A stretch of DNA of 64,000 bases from Roseinatronobacter alkalisoli (GTDB lineage: Bacteria; Pseudomonadota; Alphaproteobacteria; Rhodobacterales; Rhodobacteraceae): the NCBI RefSeq assembly GCF_028745735.1, contig NZ_JAQZSM010000012.1, forward strand, positions 62,001 through 126,000, in the 5' to 3' direction. This document shows, piece after piece, positions 17,717 through 27,635 of the stretch. The number at the start of each line of letters is the position of its first letter. Position 1 is the stretch's first letter. The notes beneath the pieces are model-generated. The model searched no databases. It was not told where the DNA came from and saw only the letters and a list, made by a program, of their open reading frames with translations. The position numbers were made by a program, and so were the translations under genes.

Positions 17717-20446
17717 ATGTCCAGCCAGCCAGACGCGCGGTATCAGCCCCAGACACTCGAAGCCAGATGGCAGTACGCATGGAATGACGCCGAGGTGTTC
17801 AAGGCCCGCCGTGACCCCGCGCGCCCGAAATATTATGTGTTGGAAATGTTCCCCTATCCGTCCGGGCGCATTCATATGGGCCATGTGCGCAATTACACGA
17901 TGGGCGATGTCGTCGCGCGCTATAAATCCGCGCAGGGGTTTTCTGTGCTGCACCCGATGGGTTGGGACGCGTTCGGCATGCCCGCGGAAAACGCCGCGAT
18001 GGAACAGGGTGGCCACCCGAATGACTGGACCGAAGCCAATATTGAGGTGATGAAGGGGCAGATGAAACCCCTTGGCCTGTCGATTGACTGGTCGCGCGAA
18101 ATTGCCACCTGTCGGCCCGATTATTACGGCCAGCAACAGGCAATGTTCATCGACATGCTGCATGAAGGGCTGGTCTATCGCAAGAACGCGGTGGTCAACT
18201 GGGATCCGGTGGACATGACCGTTCTGGCCAATGAACAGGTCATCGACGGCAAGGGTTGGCGGTCGGGCGCCGAGGTGGAACGCCGCGAGCTGACGCAGTG
18301 GTTTTTCAAGATTTCCGATTATTCCGAGGAATTGCTGGCGGCGCTGGACGGGCTGGAAAACTGGCCGGAAAAAGTGCGCCTGATGCAGCGCAACTGGATA
18401 GGCCAGTCGCGCGGGCTGCAATTTGCGTTTTCCACTGTGGATGCGCCGGAGGGCTTTGACCGGATCGAGGTCTATACCACCCGCCCCGACACGCTGATGG
18501 GCGCGTCTTTTGTGGGTGTGTCACCCGACCACCCGCTTGCCCGCCATCTGGAACGCCATGACGTGGATGTGGCCGCTTTCAATGCCGAATGCCGCAAGAT
18601 CGGCACAACAGAGGAAGCGCTAGAAAAAGCCGAAAAACGTGGCTTTGACACTGGCATTCGCGTGCGCCACCCGTTTGATAATGACTGGGAATTGCCCGTC
18701 TATATCGCCAACTTCATTCTGATGGATTACGGCACGGGCGCAATTTTCGGTTGCCCCGCCCATGACCAGCGCGATCTGGATTTCGCCAATAAATACGGAC
18801 TGCCGCATCCCGATGTGTTTGTCGCATTGGACAACGATGTGCCAGTCGACACGTTGGCCTTCGTGCCGCCCAAGACCGACAAGGTGCGCTATGTGCGTGG
18901 CTTCGCAGGTGATGAGGTGCAGACCGGCGAAGAGGCAGTCGAGGCCGCGATTGCGTTTTGCGAATCGCAAGGTGTGGGGCATGGTGTGACGAAATACCGG
19001 CTGCGCGACTGGGGCCTGTCGCGCCAGCGCTATTGGGGCTGCCCGATTCCGGTGGTGCATTGCGATGCCTGCGGCGTGGTGCCGGAACGCAAAGAAAACC
19101 TGCCCATCGCATTGCCCTATGATGAAGATGGCAGGCCTATTGATTTCTCCATCCCCGGCAACCCGCTGGACCGCCACCCGTCATGGCGCAATTGCACCTG
19201 CCCGAGTTGCGGCAAACCCGCAAAGCGTGAAACCGACACGATGGATACGTTTGTCGATTCGTCGTGGTATTATGCGCGCTTCACCTCGCCACAGGCCGAC
19301 ACCCCGACCAATGCCGAAGACGCCGCCTATTGGATGAACGTAGACCAGTATATCGGGGGCATTGAGCACGCGATTTTGCACCTGCTCTATTCGCGGTTCT
19401 TCGCCCGGGCCATGGTGAAAACCGGCCATTTACCTGAAACCGCGTCCGAGCCATTCAACGCGCTGTTTACGCAGGGCATGGTGACGCATGAGATTTACCA
19501 ACGGGATGTAGCAAAACCCAAACCGCCGGTGAGCGGTTCTGGGCCGGACGCAGATGCTCGCCTAAAAGAGACTGTCACCAGAATAGAGTATCTGCTTCCT
19601 GAGGATGTTATTAAATTCTCAATGGATGGAAAGGACTATGCAGTTCTGAAGTCACATATTCCGAACCCATCAACTGATGAAGAAGCGAAGGAACTAGCTC
19701 GAGCCATCTATCTGGTCGATGATTCCGCCAGAGTGCGCATTATCCCTTCGGCCAAAATGTCGAAATCCAAGAAAAATGTGGTGGACCCTGTCAATATCAT
19801 CGAAGCTTTCGGCGCCGATACCGCGCGCTGGTTCGTCATGTCCGACAGCCCGCCCGAACGCGATGTGGAATGGACAAGTGCGGGGGCAGAAGCCGCGTTC
19901 AAGCACCTGAACCGCGTCTGGGTGCTGTCCGACCGGATTGCTGCCATGTCGGCAGGTACGCCATCGGACGCCGACACCGACCTGATGCGCACCATGCACC
20001 GCGCGATTGCCGATGTGACCAAATCCATCGAGAATTTCACCTTCAACAAGGCAATCGCGGAACTTTACGCCTTCACCAACACGCTGTCGAAATCGCAGGC
20101 CAGCGGGGCGGCCTTGAAGACTGCCATGCGCACGCTGGCGCAATTGATGGCCCCCATGGTCCCCCATCTGGCCGAGGAAATCTGGGCGCAGCAGGGCGGC
20201 GTGGGGCTGGTCGCGCAGGCGCAATGGCCACAGGCGGACCCTGCGATGTTGGTGCGCGATACGGTGATCCTGCCCATCCAGATCAACGGCAAACGCCGCA
20301 GCGAGATCGCGGTTTCCGCCGATGCCAGCAAGGAAGAGGTTGAAAAACTTGCGCTGGCAGATGATGCTGTGATCAAGGCTTTGGCAGGCGGTGCGCCGAA
20401 AAAGCTGATCGTGGTGCCGGGGCGGATTGTGAATGTCGTTGTATAA
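17717..20446 (+). CDS. leuS: Leucyl-tRNA synthetase, with an atypical leucine-specific region
   Basis: LeuS charges tRNA-Leu. The 909-residue product has the class I motifs HMGH at residue 53 and KMSKS at residues 680-684. The CP1 editing domain lies between, with [12 protein letters not shown] and [17 protein letters not shown]. The start at 17717 follows AGGAAAG; an upstream ATG would put the terminator hairpin inside the gene. About 75 residues (597-674) lie between THEIY and the KMSKS region, where relatives I recall have about half that. DNA at 19561-19680 is only 38-40% GC by hand count, against 57-60% around it. This is the position of the leucine-specific domain. The gene overlaps lptE by 14 bases. 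Confidence 0.97.
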   Translation: MSSQPDARYQPQTLEARWQYAWNDAEVFKARRDPARPKYYVLEMFPYPSGRIHMGHVRNYTMGDVVARYKSAQGFSVLHPMGWDAFGMPAENAAMEQGGHPNDWTEANIEVMKGQMKPLGLSIDWSREIATCRPDYYGQQQAMFIDMLHEGLVYRKNAVVNWDPVDMTVLANEQVIDGKGWRSGAEVERRELTQWFFKISDYSEELLAALDGLENWPEKVRLMQRNWIGQSRGLQFAFSTVDAPEGFDRIEVYTTRPDTLMGASFVGVSPDHPLARHLERHDVDVAAFNAECRKIGTTEEALEKAEKRGFDTGIRVRHPFDNDWELPVYIANFILMDYGTGAIFGCPAHDQRDLDFANKYGLPHPDVFVALDNDVPVDTLAFVPPKTDKVRYVRGFAGDEVQTGEEAVEAAIAFCESQGVGHGVTKYRLRDWGLSRQRYWGCPIPVVHCDACGVVPERKENLPIALPYDEDGRPIDFSIPGNPLDRHPSWRNCTCPSCGKPAKRETDTMDTFVDSSWYYARFTSPQADTPTNAEDAAYWMNVDQYIGGIEHAILHLLYSRFFARAMVKTGHLPETASEPFNALFTQGMVTHEIYQRDVAKPKPPVSGSGPDADARLKETVTRIEYLLPEDVIKFSMDGKDYAVLKSHIPNPSTDEEAKELARAIYLVDDSARVRIIPSAKMSKSKKNVVDPVNIIEAFGADTARWFVMSDSPPERDVEWTSAGAEAAFKHLNRVWVLSDRIAAMSAGTPSDADTDLMRTMHRAIADVTKSIENFTFNKAIAELYAFTNTLSKSQASGAALKTAMRTLAQLMAPMVPHLAEEIWAQQGGVGLVAQAQWPQADPAMLVRDTVILPIQINGKRRSEIAVSADASKEEVEKLALADDAVIKALAGGAPKKLIVVPGRIVNVVV

Positions 20447-20921
20447 ACGCAGGCAGGTTCTGGGGGCAGGTGCCATGCTGCCCTTGTTGGCAGCATGCGG
20501 GTTCACGCCCGCCTATGCGCCCGGCGGGGCGGGAACGGCGCTGCGCGGACAGGTGCGCGCCGCTGACCCGACGGATTCGCTGGGTTTCGATTTTGTTGCA
20601 GCGCTTGAAGACCGCCTTGGTCGCCCAGCCAGCCCTCGTTTTGATCTGGCCTATAGTGTTGTCACATCTGAACGTGGGTCTGCCCGCGTGGCGGGTGTCG
20701 GGGAAACGCGGATTTCGGTTATCGGAACGGTTCGCTATGAACTGACGGAGCGTGCCACTGGCGACACTGTCACATCCGGCAGTGTTCGTAATTTCACCAA
20801 TTATTCAACCACATCAACCCAGTTGGCTAGCCTGCGTGCCCGCGAGGATGCAGAACGCCGCCTGATGCGCATTCTGGCCGATCAGGTGGCAACGCGGCTG
20901 ATCGCTGCGCAGGCGGAATGA
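20433..20921 (+). CDS. lptE: LPS assembly lipoprotein LptE
   Basis: LptE is the outer-membrane lipoprotein that plugs LptD for lipopolysaccharide insertion. The 162-residue product has a lipobox LLAACGF with Cys at residue 22, then [10 protein letters not shown], which is the usual alphaproteobacterial LptE/RlpB start. The body contains a long beta-rich domain and [22 protein letters not shown], as expected. It overlaps leuS at its start and holA at its end (ATGA), so leuS-lptE-holA is one translationally coupled unit, an order common across proteobacteria. Confidence 0.92.
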   Translation: MSLYKRRQVLGAGAMLPLLAACGFTPAYAPGGAGTALRGQVRAADPTDSLGFDFVAALEDRLGRPASPRFDLAYSVVTSERGSARVAGVGETRISVIGTVRYELTERATGDTVTSGSVRNFTNYSTTSTQLASLRAREDAERRLMRILADQVATRLIAAQAE

Positions 20922-21940
20922 AACTTAATCCGCGTGATCTGGCCCGGCTGATTTCCAGGCCCGACCCGGGCCTTGCGGGGGTTCTGATATTTGGTCAGGA
21001 CGCCATGCGCGTGGCGATAAAACGGCAGGAATTGATTGCCGCTATCATTGGCCCGCAGGGCGAATCGGAAATGCGGCTGGAACGGATGCAGGGTGCGGAA
21101 TTGCGCCGCGATGGCGCGCAGCTTCTGGATGCGGTCAAGGCGCAAGGCTTTTTCCCCGGCGCGCGGGTGGTGTTCGTCGAGGATGCGAGCGACGCAGCAA
21201 CCGATGCCTTTGCGTCAGCGCTGACGGACTGGCGCGCAGGGGATGCACAGATCATCGTCACGGCGGGCGGGTTGAAAGCCACGTCGAAACTGCGCAAATT
21301 GTTCGAAGGGGCGCGGGCTGCGGGGGCGGCGGCCATCTATGATGAACCACCCACCCGCGAAGAGATTGAAACCGCGTTGCAAAACGCGGGCCTGCATCAT
21401 GTTGATGCAGATGCCATGCGCGATCTGGTGGTGCTGGCGCGTGTGCTTGACCCTGGTGATTTCCGGCAGACCATCGAAAAGATTGCGTTATACAAGTATG
21501 GTGACAGCACTGCTCTGACCCCGGCGGACATTGCCGAAGTTGCCCCCAACAGCACCGAAGCCGCCATGGATGACGTGCTGAACGCGGTGGCCGAAGGGCA
21601 GGCCGCACAGGTTGGCCCGCTTCTGGTGCGGTTGCAGGCGCAGGGCGTGGCCCCCGTGACGCTGGCCATCATGACGCTGCGCCATTTCCGCACCCTGCAC
21701 GCGCTGTGCAGCGATCCGGGTGGCCCGTCAGCCGGAATTCAGCGCATGCGCCCGCCCATATTCGGCCCACGCCGTGACCGTGTTCTGGGGCAGGCGGGCA
21801 AATGGGGACTGGCGCGGCTGGAACGTGCGCTTGGGGATATCATCGACGCTGATCTGACCTTGCGTTCGGCGTCAAACGCGCCCAGCATGGCGGTCATGGA
21901 ACGCACGCTTATCCGGCTGGCAATGTTGGTGCGGCGCTGA
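20918..21940 (+). CDS. holA: DNA polymerase III subunit delta
   Basis: HolA is the clamp-loader subunit that opens the beta ring. The 340-residue product has the family start with [10 protein letters not shown], then GVLIFGQDAMRVAIKR, and a middle segment AIYDEPPTREEIETAL followed by ALYKYGDSTALTPADIAEVAP. Length is typical. The ATG overlaps the lptE stop (ATGA). It ends the leuS-lptE-holA unit, and the glutathione transferase gene follows after 12 bases and may be co-transcribed. Confidence 0.94.
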   Translation: MKLNPRDLARLISRPDPGLAGVLIFGQDAMRVAIKRQELIAAIIGPQGESEMRLERMQGAELRRDGAQLLDAVKAQGFFPGARVVFVEDASDAATDAFASALTDWRAGDAQIIVTAGGLKATSKLRKLFEGARAAGAAAIYDEPPTREEIETALQNAGLHHVDADAMRDLVVLARVLDPGDFRQTIEKIALYKYGDSTALTPADIAEVAPNSTEAAMDDVLNAVAEGQAAQVGPLLVRLQAQGVAPVTLAIMTLRHFRTLHALCSDPGGPSAGIQRMRPPIFGPRRDRVLGQAGKWGLARLERALGDIIDADLTLRSASNAPSMAVMERTLIRLAMLVRR

Positions 21941-21952
21941 TCGGGGGCGGAT

Positions 21953-22546
21953 ATGTATACAGTCATCGGAAGAGCCAACAGCCGTGCAACCAGAGTCCTG
22001 TGGATGCTGGAGGAGTTGGGCGAAGGCTATGAGCATGTGCCCGCCGCCCCGCAATCCGAAGGGGTGGTCAGTTTCAACCCTGCAGGCAAGGTTCCGGTCC
22101 TGATAGAGGACGGCACGCCCATTACCGATTCGACCGCGATTATCCAGTATCTGGCTGATAAACATGGTGCGCTGACCTATCCGGCAGGGACACTGGACCG
22201 CGCAAGGCAGGACAGCCTGACCCAGTTCCTGCTGGATGAATTTGACGCCGCACTCTGGATGGCGGCGCGACACAGTTTCGTTCTGCCCGCTGAATTGCGC
22301 CAGTCCGCGATCAAGGATTCACTGATCTGGGAATTCACCAACAGCCAGAAAACGCTGGTGCATCGCATGGGCGATGGCCCCTATCTGATGGGCCGGAACA
22401 TGACAGTACCCGACATTATCCTGACACATTGCGGTATCTGGGCGAAATTTGCCAAATTCCCGATACATGAAGCGCGCTTGTCAGCCTATCTGGAACGAAT
22501 GGTCGCGCGTTCGGCGCTGGCAAAAGTCCTGTCAATGATGGGGTGA
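21953..22546 (+). CDS. Glutathione S-transferase family protein
   Basis: This 197-residue cytosolic protein has an N-terminal thioredoxin-like domain. Its active-site start is TVIGRANSRATRVLWMLEEL, its cis-Pro segment is GKVPVLIEDG, and its glutathione-gamma-glutamyl contact is DSTAIIQYLADK. A helical C-terminal domain follows, including GPYLMGRNMTVPDIILTH. The substrate is unknown. It lies 12 bases after holA on the same strand. A glutathione-synthesis gene (gshA) occurs later in the window but is not linked. Confidence 0.9.
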   Translation: MYTVIGRANSRATRVLWMLEELGEGYEHVPAAPQSEGVVSFNPAGKVPVLIEDGTPITDSTAIIQYLADKHGALTYPAGTLDRARQDSLTQFLLDEFDAALWMAARHSFVLPAELRQSAIKDSLIWEFTNSQKTLVHRMGDGPYLMGRNMTVPDIILTHCGIWAKFAKFPIHEARLSAYLERMVARSALAKVLSMMG

Positions 22547-22901
22547 TTCCGGGTTGAGAACAGACCCATAAAATTCTATTGGAAGCGTCGGTTGAAATTG
22601 GCCTGAAGCAGTCACCCAAAGGCGCGGAGCAAAGGCCGCAGGGTTTGAAGGGACCGTCGCGCCAGTGGCGCGGCGAAAGCCCGGAAAACGCGCCATCGGC
22701 GGGCCGTCCCGCGGCCTGCCGATTACGCCAGCGTCAGTTCAGTCCTTGGATGCCGGAGTATGCCGCCTGCATAAACTGCATTCTTTGAACGTGGGATCGG
22801 CAGTCCCCGGCCCACCGATAGCGCGGGCTTGATCCAAGCGCGAACGTCCCCTTCAGGCCAGAAACGACCCGTTGTTCCCGAAGCGTCAATACGCCTGCGC
22901 G
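22547..22901. other. 355-base non-coding stretch with two strong adjacent hairpins, repeat-like
   Basis: No credible gene was found. CGCGCC pairs with GGCGCG at 22658-22672. A longer 11-bp inverted repeat with one mismatch (G-U in RNA) lies at 22695-22705 and 22713-22723. The sequence around them is very GC-rich and does not read as a decayed gene. It sits between two convergent genes (the transferase and pheA). It could be a dispersed intergenic palindromic repeat, a small RNA or simply a shared terminator region. The absence of T-runs argues against classical terminators. Confidence 0.4.
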
Positions 22902-23735
22902 TCAGTAACGTGCGGGATCTGCCGGATAGGTGCCAAGGACGTTCAGATAGGACGTGAAATAGCGCAATTCATCCAGCGCGCGTTTCACATTGTCATCTTC
23001 GGGATGGCCTTCAATCTCGGCGAAGAACTGTGTCGCGGTGAATGACCCGTTCACCATATAACTTTCCAGTTTGACCATGTTGACCCCATTTGTCGCAAAA
23101 CCGCCCATCGCCTTATACAGCGCGGCTGGAATGTTGCGCACCCGGAACAGGAATGCGGTCATCATGCCATGATCGCCACGGCGGGAAAAATCGGCCTCGC
23201 GTGCCATGATCAGAAAGCGCGTGGTGTTGTTGGGGTGATCCTCGATATGGCGGGCCAATATGTCCAGCCCATAGATCTGCGCCGCCATTTCGCTGGCAAG
23301 GGCTGCATGGGTCGGGTCATTACGTTCCGCGATTTCCCGCGCAGCACGGGCATTGTCACTGCTGATGACGCCCTGAATGCCATGTTCGCGCAGGAATTGC
23401 CCGCATTGCGGCAGGATGACCACATGGCCATGCGCTTCGCGCACCTGATCCAACCGCGCGCCGCGCACCCCCAGCAGATTGACATGAACGCGCACGAAGG
23501 CCTCGTCCACGATATGCAACCCGCTTTCGGGCAGCAGGGAATGCACGTCTGCGACGCGGCCATAGATTGAATTTTCAACCGCGACCATGCCCAGATCGGC
23601 GCGTCCTTCGCGGATCGCGGCCATTGTGTCATGGAATGTGGTGCAGGGAAGCGGGTCATATTCCGGCCTTGCGTCTGCGCAAGCCTGATGCCCATATGCC
23701 CCGAGTTCCCCCTGAAATGCGATCTTGCCAGTCAT
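22902..23735 (-). CDS. pheA: Prephenate dehydratase
   Basis: PheA converts prephenate to phenylpyruvate in phenylalanine synthesis. The product of about 277 residues starts MTGKIAFQGELGAYGHQAC. It contains VAVENSIYGRV and the catalytic TRF segment in NNTTRFLIM, then a C-terminal ACT domain (GGFATNGVNMVKLESY) for feedback control by phenylalanine. There is no chorismate mutase domain, which is normal for alphaproteobacteria. The start is set at the fifth codon of a slightly longer frame beginning at 23747; neither start has a strong ribosome site. It is divergent from cycM. Confidence 0.95.
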   Translation of the reverse strand: MTGKIAFQGELGAYGHQACADARPEYDPLPCTTFHDTMAAIREGRADLGMVAVENSIYGRVADVHSLLPESGLHIVDEAFVRVHVNLLGVRGARLDQVREAHGHVVILPQCGQFLREHGIQGVISSDNARAAREIAERNDPTHAALASEMAAQIYGLDILARHIEDHPNNTTRFLIMAREADFSRRGDHGMMTAFLFRVRNIPAALYKAMGGFATNGVNMVKLESYMVNGSFTATQFFAEIEGHPEDDNVKRALDELRYFTSYLNVLGTYPADPARY

Positions 23736-23795
23736 GTTTGCGCCCATAGTTCACAGATTCCGCCCAATAGGGCGTTTAGTCGCGGTAACTACCGC

Positions 23796-23825
23796 TTGAA
23801 ACCCATAAGGGGAAGCGGATAGATA
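23796..23825 (+). promoter_or_regulatory. Candidate promoter for cycM
   Basis: TTGAAA (23796-23801) and TAGATA (23820-23825) are separated by 18 bases, 31 bases before the cycM ATG. The match is by eye and moderate. Confidence 0.3.
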
Positions 23826-23856
23826 GGCTCAAACTTGCTCGGAACAGGATTGCGAT

Positions 23857-24360
23857 ATGTTCGACACAATGGTCATCACCAAAGCCGTTGCCGCATTTTG
23901 CGGTGCTCTACTGGTTTTCCTTCTGGGCAACTGGGCTGCAATGGAGCTGTATGTGCCGCGTAATGCAAATGCACCACAGGCCTATGTCATCGATACCGGC
24001 ACGGATGAACCGGTGGAAGCAGCCGCTGAGCTGACCTTTGATGAAGCTTATGCCGCGGCGGATGCAGCAGCCGGCGCGCGGCTGTGGTCGCAATGCCGGG
24101 CCTGCCACTCGCTTGAACAAGGGCGCAACGGAGTCGGCCCCTATCTGCATGGTATTGTGAACCGCGAAATCGGTGATGTTGATGGTTTCAACTATTCCGG
24201 CGCGCTGGCCCAGGCAGGTGATGTCTGGACGCCGGAAATTATGTCCGACTTCATCCAGAACCCAAGCGCGGTTGCCCCCGGCACTTCCATGAGTTTCCGT
24301 GGGATTGCCAGTGTAACCGACCGTGCAAACCTGATTGCCTATATCGAAAGTGAAAGCTGA
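23857..24360 (+). CDS. cycM: Membrane-anchored cytochrome c (cytochrome cy / c552 type)
   Basis: This 167-residue mono-haem cytochrome should carry electrons from the bc1 complex to terminal oxidases. An uncleaved N-terminal membrane anchor (residues about 8-28) is followed by an acidic linker. The class I cytochrome domain follows, with haem motif CRACH (C80, C83, H84) and the axial methionine M145 in GTSMSFRG. The N-terminus MFDTMVITKAVAAFCGALLVFLLG closely fits CycM of Paracoccus and cytochrome cy of Rhodobacter. It is monocistronic, with a clear terminator after the stop, and partners the cbb3 oxidase encoded later in the window. Confidence 0.93.
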   Translation: MFDTMVITKAVAAFCGALLVFLLGNWAAMELYVPRNANAPQAYVIDTGTDEPVEAAAELTFDEAYAAADAAAGARLWSQCRACHSLEQGRNGVGPYLHGIVNREIGDVDGFNYSGALAQAGDVWTPEIMSDFIQNPSAVAPGTSMSFRGIASVTDRANLIAYIESES

Positions 24361-24385
24361 CTGCTTTTTCCCCTGATCGGGAATT

Positions 24386-24420
24386 AACAGGCCGCCCCTG
24401 AAACGGGCGGCCTGTTTGCC
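24386..24420 (+). terminator. Rho-independent terminator of cycM
   Basis: A perfect 12-bp stem (24386-24397 with 24405-24416) with a seven-base loop ends in a TTT run, 26 bases after the cycM stop codon. Confidence 0.87.
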
Positions 24421-24561
24421 TTGTCTAAACGAAAATCAAATTACCTTGTAGTCAGGGGTAAATTTGTATGCGCTTATCGACAGGGGCGCAGAAAAGCTGA
24501 ATAATGCCAACAAGGCGCGGTCGGAAAACAATAATCGGCCAGCACAGCACGGAGGGTTTCA

Positions 24562-26541
24562 ATGCATCAGGGACGCGACACAAAACCGGCAGTCGGGACG
24601 GCAGGATTGCTGTCCATCCGCCATGTTGTTCAGGTTTCCGCAGCGGGATTATTGCTTGCGGCCCTATGGGCCAGCCCGGCCCGCCCTGAAACCCAAATAC
24701 CTGAAACGCAGGCGTCTGAACCCCGGATCATTGTCGCGCATGGGTATTCATTCTATGGCGACCTGACCTATCCGCCGGATTTCGAGCATTTCAACTATGT
24801 CAATCCGGATGCACCGAAGGGGGGCGAAATCTCGATCTCGTGGCAGGGGACGTTCGATTCGATGAACCCCTTTACCCGTGTCGGTCGTCCGGCTTACCTG
24901 TCATCATCGATGTATGAAAGCCTGTTGGAAACATCCGAACCGATGGGCGGTGGCGGGGTTCCGGCAGATGTGTATGGCGAAAGCTACGGGTTGCTGGCGC
25001 ATACGGTGGAATACCCCGAAACCAAGGATTGGGTGATTTTTCACATGCGCCCCGAAGCGCGTTTTTCCGATGGCACACCTGTCACCGCACATGACGTGGT
25101 ATTTTCGCATAACCTGTTTCTGGAACAGGGTCTGCCATCCTATGCCCAAGGCGTAGGCGCGCGCGTCACAGGTGCAGAGGCGCTGGATGACCATACCGTC
25201 AAATTCACCTTCGCCGAAGGCATTTCGCGCCGGTCATTGATTGATCAGGTCGGCAGCACAACGGTTTTTTCGCAGAAATGGTATGAAGAAACCGGCGCGC
25301 GGCTGGATCAATCGCGTATGATCACCTCTCCCGGATCTGGCCCCTATATGCTCGACAGCTTTGAGGTGAACCGCAGCATCACTTATCGGCGCAACCCTGA
25401 TTACTGGGGGCGTGACCTGCCGCAGAATCGCGGGCGGCATAATTTTGATGTGATCCGCGTTGAATATTTCGCCGATGGCGCTGCCGCGTTTGAAGGGTTC
25501 AAGACCGCCGAATATACGTTCCGGTCCGAAAATAATTCGCGCCAATGGGCGACGGGCTATGATTTTCCGGCAGTGACACGCGGGCATGTCGTGCGTGATG
25601 AACTGCCGGTCGGCACACCGCCCGCAGCATCCGGGTTCGTGTTCAATCTGGGACGTGAATTCCTGCAGGACAGGCGCGTGCGCGAAGCGATTGCGCTGGC
25701 CTATAATTTCGAATGGACAAACCAGACGCTGCAATTCGGACTGTTCCAGCAGCGCGCATCCTTTACCCAGGGCACGCCCTTGCAGGCGGATGGCCCGCCC
25801 GAAGGGCTGGAGCTGGAATTGCTGCAATCGCTTGGCGATCTGGTTCCCGAAGAAATCCTGACACAGCCTGCGCGCATGCCGCATACATCCAGCGTGGAAC
25901 GGCTGGTTGACCGCAGCAATATACGCAGTGCTACGCGCCTGCTGAATGACGCGGGCTGGAGCATTGACGCCAATGGTGTGCTGCGCAATGAAGCCGGGCA
26001 ACGCATGACCATTGAAATTCCCGTGTCCAGCGCGGGGTCGGCGACAATGGAAGCGCTGGTCGAAACCTTTACCCAGAACCTGCAGCAACTGGGCATAGAT
26101 GCCCGTTTCCAGCGTATCGATGCGGCGCAATACACCGACCGACGGCACAACCGCGATTATGACATCATCTTCGACCAATATGGCGCGTTCATGGATACCG
26201 GCACAGGGCTGCATCAACGCTATGGGTCGGAAGCCGCTGAATTCAGCCTGTTCAACCCTGCCGGTCTGGCAAGCCCGCTTGTGGATGCCGTGATTGATGC
26301 ATCGCTGATGGCACCGTCACCGGAAGAACGCGACGCTGCACTGATGGCGCTTGACCGTGTTTTACGGCATGAATTCTTCATGATTCCCGCATATTATAAC
26401 GATACGGTCTGGGTGGCCCATTGGGATATTTTTGCCCGCCCGTCCGACGAAACGCCACCGTTTTCCACAGGTTATATGGATTTCTGGTGGTTCAATGCCG
26501 AGCGGGCCGCTGAACTGCGCGCCGCTGGAGCATTGAGGTAA
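24562..26541 (+). CDS. yejA: ABC transporter substrate-binding protein, family 5 (YejA-like)
   Basis: This 659-residue periplasmic binding protein belongs to a peptide importer. It has a long signal region with a hydrophobic core near residues 24-40 and a likely cleavage after ARPE or nearby. The mature part starts with [19 protein letters not shown], which is the YejA-type start, and SBP_bac_5 features follow ([37 protein letters not shown]). GGAGGG lies just before the ATG. Permeases and ATPase follow with gaps of a few bases. In E. coli the homologous Yej system imports peptides including microcin C; oligopeptide uptake is the likely role here. Confidence 0.93.
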   Translation: MHQGRDTKPAVGTAGLLSIRHVVQVSAAGLLLAALWASPARPETQIPETQASEPRIIVAHGYSFYGDLTYPPDFEHFNYVNPDAPKGGEISISWQGTFDSMNPFTRVGRPAYLSSSMYESLLETSEPMGGGGVPADVYGESYGLLAHTVEYPETKDWVIFHMRPEARFSDGTPVTAHDVVFSHNLFLEQGLPSYAQGVGARVTGAEALDDHTVKFTFAEGISRRSLIDQVGSTTVFSQKWYEETGARLDQSRMITSPGSGPYMLDSFEVNRSITYRRNPDYWGRDLPQNRGRHNFDVIRVEYFADGAAAFEGFKTAEYTFRSENNSRQWATGYDFPAVTRGHVVRDELPVGTPPAASGFVFNLGREFLQDRRVREAIALAYNFEWTNQTLQFGLFQQRASFTQGTPLQADGPPEGLELELLQSLGDLVPEEILTQPARMPHTSSVERLVDRSNIRSATRLLNDAGWSIDANGVLRNEAGQRMTIEIPVSSAGSATMEALVETFTQNLQQLGIDARFQRIDAAQYTDRRHNRDYDIIFDQYGAFMDTGTGLHQRYGSEAAEFSLFNPAGLASPLVDAVIDASLMAPSPEERDAALMALDRVLRHEFFMIPAYYNDTVWVAHWDIFARPSDETPPFSTGYMDFWWFNAERAAELRAAGALR

Positions 26542-26543
26542 TC

Positions 26544-27632
26544 ATGGGCGCCTATATTGCGCGACGGCTTGCCCTGATCATCCCGACCTTGTTCGGGGTG
26601 ATGGTCATCAACTTCTTCCTTGTGCAGTTTGTGCCCGGCGGCCCGATTGAACAGGTCATTGCTCAGATGGAAGGGCAAGGCAATGTGTTCGGCGCATTTG
26701 ACGGGGGCGGGGCCGATGTGAATGTCGGCGCGATGGAAAATCAGCGCTATACCGGCGCGCGCGGCCTGCCGCCGGAATATATCGCCCAGCTTGAACGTGA
26801 ATTCGGTTTTGACAAACCGCCGCTGGAACGTTTCATCCATATGATGTGGAACTACATGCGCTTCGATTTCGGGCAAAGCTATTTCCGCTCCATCTCTGTG
26901 GTGGATCTGGTGATTGAAAAATTGCCTGTTTCCATCAGCCTCGGGCTGTGGTCCACGCTGATTGCCTATCTGGTCTCGATTCCGCTGGGTATCAGCAAAG
27001 CGGTGCGCGACGGGTCGCGGTTTGACAGTTTCACCTCGGGACTGATCATCGTGGCCTATGCGATTCCCGGCTTCCTGTTCGCAATCCTGCTGCTGGTTCT
27101 GTTCGCCGGCGGGTCATACTGGCAGATATTTCCGGCGCGCGGGCTGACATCACCGCAGGAAGTCTGGGACCAACTAAGCCCGATTGGCAAGGTGCTGGAT
27201 TATTTCTGGCATATCGCCCTGCCGGTGCTGGCATCGACCATTTCTGCCTTTGCCACACTGACGCTGCTGACCAAGAACAGCTTTCTTGAAGAAATCCGCA
27301 AACAATATGTCATCACTGCCCGCGCCAAGGGCCTGATGGAAAGCCGCGTGTTGTATGGTCATGTGTTCCGCAATGCGATGCTGATCATCATTGCAGGGTT
27401 TCCTGCGGTGTTTGTAGGCGTGTTTTTTGGCGGGTCGCTGATCATTGAAACCATCTTTTCGCTGGATGGTCTGGGGCGACTTGCGTTTGAAGCTGTGGTT
27501 GCGCGGGATTATCCGGTGATGTTCGGCACGTTGTTCGTGTTCAGCCTGATCGGGCTGGTTGTCGGGCTGATTTCCGACCTGATGTATGTCTGGATCGACC
27601 CGCGCATCGACTTCGAATCGCGAGAGACATAG
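26544..27632 (+). CDS. yejB: Microcin C/peptide ABC transporter permease YejB
   Basis: This 362-residue inner-membrane permease has about six membrane segments. It begins [23 protein letters not shown], the usual YejB/DppB start. It carries a longer periplasmic loop after TM1 typical of YejB and an ATPase-contact EAA loop ([23 protein letters not shown]). GAGG precedes the ATG, two bases after the yejA stop. It forms the membrane pore with YejE. Confidence 0.94.
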   Translation: MGAYIARRLALIIPTLFGVMVINFFLVQFVPGGPIEQVIAQMEGQGNVFGAFDGGGADVNVGAMENQRYTGARGLPPEYIAQLEREFGFDKPPLERFIHMMWNYMRFDFGQSYFRSISVVDLVIEKLPVSISLGLWSTLIAYLVSIPLGISKAVRDGSRFDSFTSGLIIVAYAIPGFLFAILLLVLFAGGSYWQIFPARGLTSPQEVWDQLSPIGKVLDYFWHIALPVLASTISAFATLTLLTKNSFLEEIRKQYVITARAKGLMESRVLYGHVFRNAMLIIIAGFPAVFVGVFFGGSLIIETIFSLDGLGRLAFEAVVARDYPVMFGTLFVFSLIGLVVGLISDLMYVWIDPRIDFESRET

Positions 27633-27635
27633 CCC

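Noticed and set aside
19495-19740. Intein or group of inserted sequence interrupting leuS
   Set aside because: The segment is only about 75 residues and lacks intein end motifs (N-terminal Cys/Ser nucleophile, C-terminal His-Asn). The frame continues as a normal synthetase, so a leucine-specific domain variant explains it better.
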